From contig NZ_CP043178.1 in assembly GCF_014217545.1 (NCBI RefSeq), positions 1 through 64,000 of the forward strand: a stretch of DNA of 64,000 bases. Reading direction: 5' to 3'. This stretch comes from Pseudarthrobacter sp. NBSH8 (lineage in GTDB: Bacteria; Actinomycetota; Actinomycetes; Actinomycetales; Micrococcaceae). Made by a program: the position numbers and the translations under genes. The notes beneath the pieces are model-generated. The model did not search any database and was not told the DNA's origin. It worked only from the letters and a program-made list of their open reading frames with translations. Positions within the stretch are counted from its first letter, which is position 1; each line of letters begins with the position of its first letter. Positions 55,736-63,378 of this stretch are shown here, in pieces.

Positions 55736-57109
55736 ATGACCATGCTTCATACCGCCCCACCAAGCAGCAAATCGACCCTCCGCAAAGTCACCGGTGCAGC
55801 CGCCGCCGGAACTGTGGTCGAATGGTTTGATTTCGCGATCTACGGGTTCCTGGCCCCCGTCATCGCCCGAACTTTCTTTCCGTCCAGCGACGACATCACC
55901 GGTCTGCTCCAGACCTTCGCCGTGTTCGCTGTCGCCTTTGCCCTACGGCCGCTGGGCGGCGCCTTCTTCGGTGCTCTCGGAGACCGCATCGGCCGGAAGA
56001 AGGTTCTTGCCTTGACCGTCCTGCTGATGTCGGGCGCAACCGCGGCCATCGGACTTCTGCCGACCTATTCCAGCATCGGCATTTGGGCGGCCGTGCTGCT
56101 GACCTTGGCCCGCAGTGTTCAGGGGTTGTCCGCCGGCGGCGAGTACGCGGGCGCCGTCACTTATGTGATTGAACACGCGCCGGCCGATCAGCGGTCGCGC
56201 TACAGCAGCTGGATGCCTGCAGCCACCTTCTCCTCGTTCTCCGCTGCGGCCCTGTTGTGCTACCTCCTCACGGCCAACCTTTCGGCCGAGGCCATGGACA
56301 CCTGGGGTTGGTGCATACCGTTCCTGGTGGCGGTGCCGCTAGGGCTCGTCGCGTTCTATATCCGGCAAAGGCTGGACGAGAGCCCGATGTTCCAGGAAGT
56401 GCTGAAAAGCGCCAGCACCGCACACGCGCCCCTTCGCGATACCTTGGCTCTGCAGTGGAAACCCATGCTGACCTTGGGCGGATACATCAGCCTGACCGCA
56501 CTTTCCTTTTACACCTTCTCTACCTACATGAACACGTTCCTGAGGGAAGTCGCCAATCTTCCGGCCGACCAGGTCCTCATGAGCAACGTCATCGCCCTGG
56601 CGTTTGCCGCCGCGATGGCACCGGTCCTGGGCCGCGTCTGCGACCGGGTCGGAAGGCGGGCCACCATGGTGGCCTCCTCGGTCCTTCTGGGCGGTCTGGC
56701 AGTCCCTGCCTATCTGCTCGCCTCCACCGGGGGATTCGGCAACGCGCTAGCCGGCCAGCTCCTGTTGGCCCTCGGCGCAGTGACGGCAAACGTGGTGACG
56801 GCAGTCCTGTTGTCCGAGGTATTCCCAACCGCCGTCAGGTACACCGCCTCCGCAATCACCTACAACGTCAGCTACGCGATCTTCGGAGGGACCGCACCCC
56901 TGGTGGCCACATTCCTCATCGCCAGCACCGGGAACAAGCTTGCCCCCGCCATTTACCTCACGGCAATTGCCGCTTGCGCACTGCTGGCCGCATTTCTACT
57001 GCCCGAAACCCGCGGCCGTTCGATGACCAGTCTCGTCCCCGGGCAAATCGAGGCATCACCCGAGAACCGGGCATCAACTCCGGCCAGCAACACGGCACGC
57101 CAGTCCTAG
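55736..57109 (+). CDS. MHS-family MFS transporter (copy 2)
   Basis: 457-residue metabolite:H+ symporter, twelve helices, starting MTMLHTAPPSSKSTLRKV at ATG 55736 with GGGAG upstream; a longer frame is unlikely. Signatures are GTVVEWFDFAIYGFLAPVIA, ALGDRIGRKK and GLSAGGEYAGAVTYVIEHAP. It is closely related to the copy at 42435 throughout, implying duplication or co-acquisition. The IclR-type repeat upstream ties it to the hydantoin genes, so it may import creatinine, N-methylhydantoin or sarcosine; inference only. Confidence 0.88.
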   Translation: MTMLHTAPPSSKSTLRKVTGAAAAGTVVEWFDFAIYGFLAPVIARTFFPSSDDITGLLQTFAVFAVAFALRPLGGAFFGALGDRIGRKKVLALTVLLMSGATAAIGLLPTYSSIGIWAAVLLTLARSVQGLSAGGEYAGAVTYVIEHAPADQRSRYSSWMPAATFSSFSAAALLCYLLTANLSAEAMDTWGWCIPFLVAVPLGLVAFYIRQRLDESPMFQEVLKSASTAHAPLRDTLALQWKPMLTLGGYISLTALSFYTFSTYMNTFLREVANLPADQVLMSNVIALAFAAAMAPVLGRVCDRVGRRATMVASSVLLGGLAVPAYLLASTGGFGNALAGQLLLALGAVTANVVTAVLLSEVFPTAVRYTASAITYNVSYAIFGGTAPLVATFLIASTGNKLAPAIYLTAIAACALLAAFLLPETRGRSMTSLVPGQIEASPENRASTPASNTARQS

Positions 57110-57119
57110 GACCCTGGCA

Positions 57120-57382
57120 ACGCGTCGTCAGCGAACATCAACTCCGACCCGCCGCGGACGAGAGCACGTAAGTCGTTAAGGTTTTGTTCGCGCCGGTCCA
57201 TGCTGTGCACCACCACGGTGTCCCCGTCACGGGCAAAACGCAACAGTTGCACGAGCTGGCGCCTGTCTGTGTTCCTCCGGAAGCCTTGTCGGCGCAGTCC
57301 CTGTCAAGAACCTGGCCTTCGAGCTGGTGTTTCTCGTTCTGGTCCAGCGTGCTGACCCGCACCTACCCGATTCGCTGTTCAC
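57120..57382 (-). pseudogene. Serine resolvase remnant C
   Basis: Leftward from GTG 57382 the reading is GEQRIG, a TAG stop where the family has Tyr of GYVRVST, then VRVSTLDQNEKHQLEGQVLD and DKASG. One base is then lost and the other frame continues QLVQLLRFARDGDTVVVHSM and NLNDLRALV. The C-terminal half is missing. Thus a nonsense change, a frameshift and a truncation. It marks the right edge of the hydantoin region. Confidence 0.8.
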
Positions 57383-57602
57383 CCACAGGCGCCTCCAACC
57401 CTCATCGACTGGTCAGGTTGACTTCCAGGACCCTCCCAGAAGAGAGTCAAGACGTAATGGTGTTCGTCAGGTTTGGGTGTACTTCGCACTAACGGGGACG
57501 GAACCGCTGGGCGCTGTTTCAGCCTTATGGCGTGTGATGTCGACGGCTGGGGTGGACCAAGAGTTGAGCACCACCGTGGTAGATCCTGGCCCTAACAAGC
57601 AC
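57383..57602. other. Resolvase C upstream region, no gene
   Basis: Holds TTGACTTCCAGGACC near 57419 and the segment 57465-57494, both shared with the region above the intact resolvase. No coding sequence is supported. Confidence 0.4.
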
Positions 57603-59135
57603 TTACAGTTCTGGGAGGACGGGCTGCCTCTGGCCCGCGTAGGGTTCGGCGATGCCGATGTATTGGGTGGTCGTGTATTCGGCAATGCCTTCGGAGCCGC
57701 CTTCGCGTCCGAGGCCGGATTGCTTGACGCCGCCGAAGGGTGCTGCGGCGTTGGAGATGACGCCGGCGTTGAACCCGACCATGCCAAATTCGATCTGGTC
57801 TGCCACGCGCAGCAGGCGGTTGAAGTCTAGGCTGTAGAGGTAGGAAGCCAGGCCGTATTCGCTGGCGTTGGCCAATCGGATGGCGTCTTCCTCTGTGGTG
57901 AAGGTGGTGACGGGGGCGACAGGTCCGAAAATTTCCTGGCCCAGGATCTCCGCGTCGTTGGGCACGTTGGCCAGGACGGTGGGAGGGTAGAAGTATCCCG
58001 GACCGTCTGAGGGGGCACCGCCGGTGACGGCTATTGCGCCGGCGTCGACGGCGGCGCTCACCAGGGCGTGGATGTCGTCACGGGCACCGGCATTAATCAG
58101 TGGACCTACCTGGGTGGTGGGTTCGGTGCCGCGGCCGGTGGTCAGGGCGCCCATCGCGGCGGCGAACTTGGCCGTAAATTCTGCGGCGATGGATTCCTGG
58201 ACCAGGAAGCGGTTCGCGGCGGTGCAGGCTTCGCCCATGTTGCGCATCTTGGCGGCCATGGCGCCTTCGACGGCTTTGTCCAGGTCGGCGTCCTCGAACA
58301 CAATGAACGGTGCGTTGCCGCCCAGTTCCATCGAGGTCCGCAGCACGTTTTGCGCCGCGTCAGCCATGAGGCGTTTGCCTACAGGCGTGGAGCCGGTGAA
58401 GGAGATCTTCCGGAGCCGGGAGTCCTTCATCAGCGGCCCGGAAATACCCGATGCCGACGAGGAGGACACCACGTTCAGGACCCCGGCGGGCAGGCCAGCG
58501 TCGAGCATGGTCTGGGCGAACAGTTGGGAGGTCAGCGGTGTCAGTTTCGCTGGTTTGAGGACCATCGTGCACCCCGCAGCGACTGCGGGGGCAACCTTGC
58601 GGGTGGCCATGGCCAGTGGGAAGTTCCAAGGCGTGATCAGCAGACAGGGGCCGACCGGCTTGTGTTGGACCAGGATCTTGTTCTTCCCCTCGGGGGTGGT
58701 GAGGTAGCGGCCGTAATCGCGGACTGCTTCTTCGGAGAACCAGCGCAGGAACTCAGCCCCGTAGGTGACCTCGCCGCGCGCTTCGGCCAGCGGCTTGCCC
58801 ATTTCAAGGGTCATCAGTAGCGCGAAGTCCTCCGCACGTTCGGTGACAAGGTCAAATGCCCGGCGCAGGATCTCGGCGCGCTCCCGCGGTGCAGTGCGTG
58901 CCCAGGAGGCTTGGACCTTATCGGCCGCGTCGAGCGCGGCGACGGCGTCCTCACTCGTGGCGGAGGCGAGGGTAGCGAGCACCTCCCCCGTGGCGGGGTC
59001 ATGGACATCGAACGTGCCGCCGTCGGACGCGTCCCGCCACCGACCTCCGATCAACAAACCGGTAGGGACAGAGGCAAGGAGCTCAGCCTCACGCTGGCGT
59101 GAGACAGCAGTCGGATCAACGAGGGCAGTAGTCAT
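57603..59135 (-). CDS. gabD: Succinate-semialdehyde dehydrogenase-type aldehyde dehydrogenase
   Basis: NAD(P)-dependent oxidation of an aldehyde to its acid. The 510-residue protein (ATG 59135, MTTALVDPTAVSRQ) has the cofactor-binding TPWNFPLAMATRKVAPAVAA near 165, the general base Glu in ELGGNAPFIVFEDADLDKA near 270, and the catalytic Cys in MGEACTAANRFLVQ near 305. The end FGGVKQSGLGREGG is canonical for the GabD branch. It follows the alpha/beta hydrolase after a hairpin and may oxidise a hydroxyacid-derived or short semialdehyde in that pathway, or succinate semialdehyde from putrescine. Confidence 0.88.
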   Translation of the reverse strand: MTTALVDPTAVSRQREAELLASVPTGLLIGGRWRDASDGGTFDVHDPATGEVLATLASATSEDAVAALDAADKVQASWARTAPRERAEILRRAFDLVTERAEDFALLMTLEMGKPLAEARGEVTYGAEFLRWFSEEAVRDYGRYLTTPEGKNKILVQHKPVGPCLLITPWNFPLAMATRKVAPAVAAGCTMVLKPAKLTPLTSQLFAQTMLDAGLPAGVLNVVSSSSASGISGPLMKDSRLRKISFTGSTPVGKRLMADAAQNVLRTSMELGGNAPFIVFEDADLDKAVEGAMAAKMRNMGEACTAANRFLVQESIAAEFTAKFAAAMGALTTGRGTEPTTQVGPLINAGARDDIHALVSAAVDAGAIAVTGGAPSDGPGYFYPPTVLANVPNDAEILGQEIFGPVAPVTTFTTEEDAIRLANASEYGLASYLYSLDFNRLLRVADQIEFGMVGFNAGVISNAAAPFGGVKQSGLGREGGSEGIAEYTTTQYIGIAEPYAGQRQPVLPEL

Positions 59136-59158
59136 GAAGATTCCTAAAGAAAGTAAGT

Positions 59159-59200
59159 GACGGTGATAACCCACCATGAGAGTGGAGGGCTATCACCGTC
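59159..59200 (-). terminator. Hairpin between hydrolase and dehydrogenase genes
   Basis: GACGGTGATA (59159-59168) pairs with TATCACCGTC (59191-59200), with further pairing inside. A leftward transcript then reads ACTTACTTTCTTT, moderately T-rich. It may reduce expression of the aldehyde dehydrogenase gene. Confidence 0.6.
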
Positions 59201-59285
59201 CTTTGATTGATCAGCCCGACGGGCTCAAGCGCCGGAAGCGACTTGCCACATCGGTCCTGTGATGGCGGGACGTACTCCATCTCAG

Positions 59286-60239
59286 TTAGATAGTGCGGTC
59301 CCTGATAAAGGCAGCGACCTGGTCGACTATTTGTTCTCCACGGGGGATACGTCCCGCGGAGGTGAACAATCCGTGGGCGTACCCGGGGAGGTGCTGGTAC
59401 TGGACCTCCGTGCCTGCACAGGCCAGGGCGGCGGCGTAGTCTGCCCCCTCGTCAACCAGCGGGTCGTTGTCCACAGTGATCACGTAAGCCGGTGGCAGCC
59501 CCGCGGGGAGCTGGGTTAGGGAAGGACTGATATCCGGTGCAGCGCGGTCCACGCCCTCTGGCAGGTAGTGGTCAGCGAACCAGCCGATGGTGTCAGCAAC
59601 CAGAGGGAATCCCTCGGTGACCCGTTTGTAGGAAGGCGAGGACATGGTCAGATCCACCATGGGGTACATGAGGACCTGGGCCACTACAGGCAGGGGATCT
59701 GTGGTCGTGGCGTTCTCATTGGCTAGGACTGCGGCTAATTGTCCTCCCGCGCTATCACCGACGAGCACAGCCTCGGTTACGTCCAGGCCGTGCTCGTTGC
59801 CGGCATCGAACAACCAGTGCATGGCCATGCGGCTGTCGTCAATCGCAGCCGGGTAGGGGTGCTCCGGGGCAAGCCGGTAGTCCACAGCAATGACCGGCAG
59901 GTTCGTGAGGGAGGCCAGGCGACGGCACAGTCCGTCATGTGTTGAGAGGCTGCCCATGACCCACCCCCCGCCGTGGAAAAACAGCACGGCGGGGGTGGGG
60001 CCTCCAACGGTGCGGGGGTCATAGACCCGCACCTTGAATCCATCCAGGCTGAAGTCAGTGACCGACGCCAGCGGATCACCGCTAAGGCCGTTGGCAGCGC
60101 AACCGTTCTCGTAGAGCTCGCGCACATGCTTCACGGAGTAGGAGTGAAACGGACGTCCACCGGAGGCCCGGAATTTCTGCAGCACCTCTGCAGCGTCCGG
60201 TGCTATGGGCCTCCCGCTGAACCGGTCGGTTTTGGTCAC
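59286..60239 (-). CDS. Alpha/beta-hydrolase esterase (HSL family)
   Basis: Carboxylesterase of 317 residues. Oxyanion-hole motif FHGGGWVMGS lies near residue 88, nucleophile elbow GDSAGGQLAAV near 162, Asp in DPLVDEG near 260 and His in GYAHGLF near 290, all hormone-sensitive-lipase-family features. GTG start overlaps the monooxygenase stop by 4 nt, so both are made together. It is expected to cleave the ester or lactone formed by the Baeyer-Villiger enzyme. Confidence 0.9.
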   Translation of the reverse strand: MTKTDRFSGRPIAPDAAEVLQKFRASGGRPFHSYSVKHVRELYENGCAANGLSGDPLASVTDFSLDGFKVRVYDPRTVGGPTPAVLFFHGGGWVMGSLSTHDGLCRRLASLTNLPVIAVDYRLAPEHPYPAAIDDSRMAMHWLFDAGNEHGLDVTEAVLVGDSAGGQLAAVLANENATTTDPLPVVAQVLMYPMVDLTMSSPSYKRVTEGFPLVADTIGWFADHYLPEGVDRAAPDISPSLTQLPAGLPPAYVITVDNDPLVDEGADYAAALACAGTEVQYQHLPGYAHGLFTSAGRIPRGEQIVDQVAAFIRDRTI

Positions 60240-61723
60240 TTTCCGGGTCCGGATTCGGCCAGCTGCAGGTAGTCCTCGAGCTGGAGGTCGTGGGTGTGGG
60301 ACCGGTATTCTTCGACGGTTCCGGACCAGTTGTTGATAACGCGGCCGTCCTCGTTCTTGTACCAGGAGGAGCAGTCGGAGGAGAACGCGGACTTCTGGAG
60401 TTCTTCCTGAACGTGTGCGTTGAACTTCTCAACGACCGCGCGGTCCACTTCCAGGAACCTTGATTCATCGGCTGCGATGTGCTGCACGGCCTGGGCGATG
60501 TAGCGGTGCTGGGCCTCCAGCATGGATACGACCGAGTTGTGGTTGAGGTTGGTGTTGGGACCGTAGACCAGGAAGAGGTTGGGGAAGTTGTCGACGGCGA
60601 TGCCCAGGTAGGCTTCGGGGGCGTTGCCCCACCGCTCGTCGAGGCCGAATCCGTCGCGTCCTGAAACGCGCATGGATCCCATGAAGGCGTGGCTCTTGAA
60701 CCCGGTGGCGTAGATAATGACATCAAACTCGTGCTCGACCCCGTCAGCGGTGCGGACGCCACGGGGAGTGAATTCCGTGATTGCCTCTGTCACGAGTTCT
60801 ACGTTCTCGCGGGTCAGGGCGGGGTAGAAATCATCGCTCCGCAGGATCCGCTTGCAGCCGAAGTCGTAGTCGGGAGTGAGCTTGGCCCGCAGTTCAGGGT
60901 CAGAAACCTGGGTCTCGAGGTGCTGGCGGGCGAGCTCGACTCCTTCCTCGGAAGCAGCGGTGTGGCGGCGGGTGCGTTCGAATCCGGCTTCGCGGAATTC
61001 GTGGATTTCCTGACGCAGCTGACGGTAGGTGTCCGGGTTTTCCTGGAAGCGGGCGCTCTCTTCCTCCGTGAAGATGTACTGGTCACGGGGGAGGATGTAA
61101 TTGGCTGAGCGCTGGAATACGGTCAGGTTCGACGCGATCTTGGCGACCTCGGGCACGTATTGAACCGCAGTTGCGGCGGAGCCGATGGATGCGACGCGCT
61201 TGCCGGTCAGGTCAAGGTCGTGCCGCCACTTGGAGGAGTGGAAGGCCACGCCTTCGAATGTTTCTGTGCCGGGGAAGTTGGGGATGTTGGGTTCGTTCAG
61301 CTGGCCCCAGGCAGCCACCACGGAACGGGTCAGGAACTCCGAGCCATCGGCAGTGTGCACGGTCCAGAGGCGGCGGTCCTGGTCCCATTCAGTCGCGGTG
61401 ATGTTCTGGCCGAAGTGGATGTGCTTACCGAGCCCGAATTCCTCAACCATGGAACGTAGGTAGCCCTGGAGTTCCTCCTGGCCGGCAAACATGCGGGAAA
61501 CCTTGAGGTTCAGGAAGTAGCTGTAGCAGTATACAAGCGCCTGGGTGTCGCATGCGGCGCCGGGATAGGTGTTCTCGCGCCATACGCCTCCCACATCGTT
61601 GCCGCGCTCGAGGATCAGGAAGTCGTCGATGCCTTCCTGGACGAACTGGGCTCCCTGGCCTAGGCCGCCGAAGCCGGCGCCGATGATGATCGCGCTGTAA
61701 ATGTGGTCATTTGTGGAGGTCAT
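60236..61723 (-). CDS. Baeyer-Villiger-type flavin monooxygenase
   Basis: FAD/NADPH enzyme that inserts oxygen next to a ketone. The 495-residue protein has the FAD motif IGAGFGGLG near residue 15, the Baeyer-Villiger fingerprint FEGVAFHSSKWRHD near 155, where the family has F-x-G-x3-H-x3-W-P/D and here Arg follows Trp, and the NADPH motif SIGSAATAVQYVPE near 180. A second motif IIYATGFKSHAF is near 328. ATG 61723 is 33 bp after the alcohol dehydrogenase stop. The substrate ketone cannot be told. Confidence 0.9.
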   Translation of the reverse strand: MTSTNDHIYSAIIIGAGFGGLGQGAQFVQEGIDDFLILERGNDVGGVWRENTYPGAACDTQALVYCYSYFLNLKVSRMFAGQEELQGYLRSMVEEFGLGKHIHFGQNITATEWDQDRRLWTVHTADGSEFLTRSVVAAWGQLNEPNIPNFPGTETFEGVAFHSSKWRHDLDLTGKRVASIGSAATAVQYVPEVAKIASNLTVFQRSANYILPRDQYIFTEEESARFQENPDTYRQLRQEIHEFREAGFERTRRHTAASEEGVELARQHLETQVSDPELRAKLTPDYDFGCKRILRSDDFYPALTRENVELVTEAITEFTPRGVRTADGVEHEFDVIIYATGFKSHAFMGSMRVSGRDGFGLDERWGNAPEAYLGIAVDNFPNLFLVYGPNTNLNHNSVVSMLEAQHRYIAQAVQHIAADESRFLEVDRAVVEKFNAHVQEELQKSAFSSDCSSWYKNEDGRVINNWSGTVEEYRSHTHDLQLEDYLQLAESGPGK

Positions 61724-61756
61724 GATGTTCTCTCTTCGGGGCTGGAAGTGTGGTGG

Positions 61757-62908
61757 TCAGGAAAAGGTAATGATTTGGCGCAGTGCGTGGCCGCCGTCGA
61801 GCGTGTCCATGGCGCGGTTGATCTCTTCCAGCGGGATGGTGTCTGAGACCAGGCCTTCAACGGCCAGCTGGCCGGATCGCCAGAGTTGTTCGTAGATCGG
61901 GATGTCATGTTCCGGGACCGCCGAGCCGAGGTAGCTGCCCACGATCGACCGTGCCTCCGCTGTAAGGGCCAGTGGGTCGATGTTGATTGACTGGCCGGGT
62001 GCGGGCAGTCCGACGGTGACGGTAATGCCGCCCGGCTTTGTCAGTGCGACCGCTGCTTCCAGAGCGCGCGGGTGCCCAGCTGCTTCGATGACGGCGTCGA
62101 ACTTTTCGCCGCGTTTCAGGGCATCAGCAGAGGTCAAGGCGTCAGTGGCACCGAGGTTTCGCGCGGCTTCCAGTTTTGCCGGCAAGGTGTCGATACCGAC
62201 GACGTGTTCGACTCCGGTGGCGATGGCCGTAATGAGTGCCGCCATACCTACTCCGCCGAGACCGACGATGGCTACCCGGGCGGAAGGTGCGGGCTTGGCG
62301 ACGTTGAGGATAGCTCCTCCTCCGGTGAGCAGTGCGCACCCGAGCAAAGCGGCTATGTGCGCCGGAACGTCCGCGCCCACGGGCACCACGGAACGGCGTG
62401 AGACCACTGCATAGGTGGCGAATGCGGAGACTCCGAGGTGGTGTTGGACGGGCTGACCCTCGCGGGAGAGTCTGCGGTTGCCGCCCAGCAGCGTTCCTTC
62501 CGTATTGGAAGCGCTGCCCTGCACGCATGGCGTTTTGCCGTTGGAGTTGCACCCTGCGCATTCACCGCAGCGGGGGAGGAAGGTCATTACGACGCGCTGG
62601 CCCAGGGAGATGTCGGTGACACCCTCGCCCAGTTCCTCCACGATGCCGGCTGCCTCGTGGCCGAGCAGCATGGGGACCGGCCGCGGCCGGTTGCCGTTGA
62701 CTACGGAAAGGTCGGAGTGGCATACGCCCGCTGCCTCGATGCGGACTAGGATCTCGCCCGTGCCGGGTCCTTCGAGTTCAAGGTTTTCCACATGGATGGG
62801 ACGGGTATCAACGTAGGGCCGCTCTGCCCCGATGGTCTCAAGTACCGCCCCGCGTATGGTCCTGGTGGTGGTTGTCTTTGCTATGGAGTTCGTATCTTGG
62901 ATCGTCAC
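61757..62908 (-). CDS. Zinc-dependent alcohol dehydrogenase
   Basis: Medium-chain dehydrogenase, 383 residues from GTG 62908 (after AGAGGACAATC); a much longer upstream frame is not family-like. Catalytic zinc ligands are in GVCHSDLSVVNG and GHEAAGIVEELGEG; structural zinc cysteines are in CGECAGCNSNGKTPC. The NAD site is VGLGGVGMAALI near 215. First gene of the leftward set with the monooxygenase and esterase, so it likely makes the ketone substrate from a secondary alcohol. Confidence 0.92.
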   Translation of the reverse strand: MTIQDTNSIAKTTTTRTIRGAVLETIGAERPYVDTRPIHVENLELEGPGTGEILVRIEAAGVCHSDLSVVNGNRPRPVPMLLGHEAAGIVEELGEGVTDISLGQRVVMTFLPRCGECAGCNSNGKTPCVQGSASNTEGTLLGGNRRLSREGQPVQHHLGVSAFATYAVVSRRSVVPVGADVPAHIAALLGCALLTGGGAILNVAKPAPSARVAIVGLGGVGMAALITAIATGVEHVVGIDTLPAKLEAARNLGATDALTSADALKRGEKFDAVIEAAGHPRALEAAVALTKPGGITVTVGLPAPGQSINIDPLALTAEARSIVGSYLGSAVPEHDIPIYEQLWRSGQLAVEGLVSDTIPLEEINRAMDTLDGGHALRQIITFS

Positions 62909-63378
62909 GATTGTCCTCTCAGTGGTGCGGTGGAGCTGTGCAGAGGGAAGGTCTTGTGGGAGGGAGCGTGCGGCGCCGGCAACACCGTGCGTGCTGGCTC
63001 GTGTTGTTCTCATCGTTCCTCCTGCAACGGGTGTGCTCATCCCCTCGGGGATCGTTCCTCCGACGACGGACTGTCCATTGAGAGTAGGCAGCCGAATCCG
63101 GCTCGTCACCATGCAGAACGTAGATATCCAGACGTTTCTTTGTGCGATCCGTCAAACAGGAGGAGTCTTTGAGGACTTGAGTCCCACCTGCGTCTGGGTA
63201 GTGTCGGAACGGTCCGCCCATGCCACGTAACCGTGGCAAGCGTGCAGGCGACATCGCCTGAGCGGCATGGACCCGCGGCAGTTAGGCGAGGGGAATGAAG
63301 GCCAGAGTGGCGAATCAGCTGCCCTAATGAATTCCGCCAATTCTTCGGTCGCCGGGCGTCGAAATCAGGGTTTCACGC
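62909..63378. promoter_or_regulatory. Promoter region upstream of the alcohol dehydrogenase operon
   Basis: A 470-bp gene-free region between two leftward genes. Two adjacent palindromes stand out: TGCCACG-TAAC-CGTGGCA (63221-63238) and CAGGCGA-CA-TCGCCTG (63245-63260). They may be operators for the PucR-type regulator or part of its terminator. A long frame extending the dehydrogenase upstream is rejected as coding. Confidence 0.5.

Noticed and set aside
62909-63112. Sixty-eight-residue N-terminal extension of the alcohol dehydrogenase
   Set aside because: The extension is Thr/Arg-rich and unlike the family, and a good ribosome site precedes GTG 62908.
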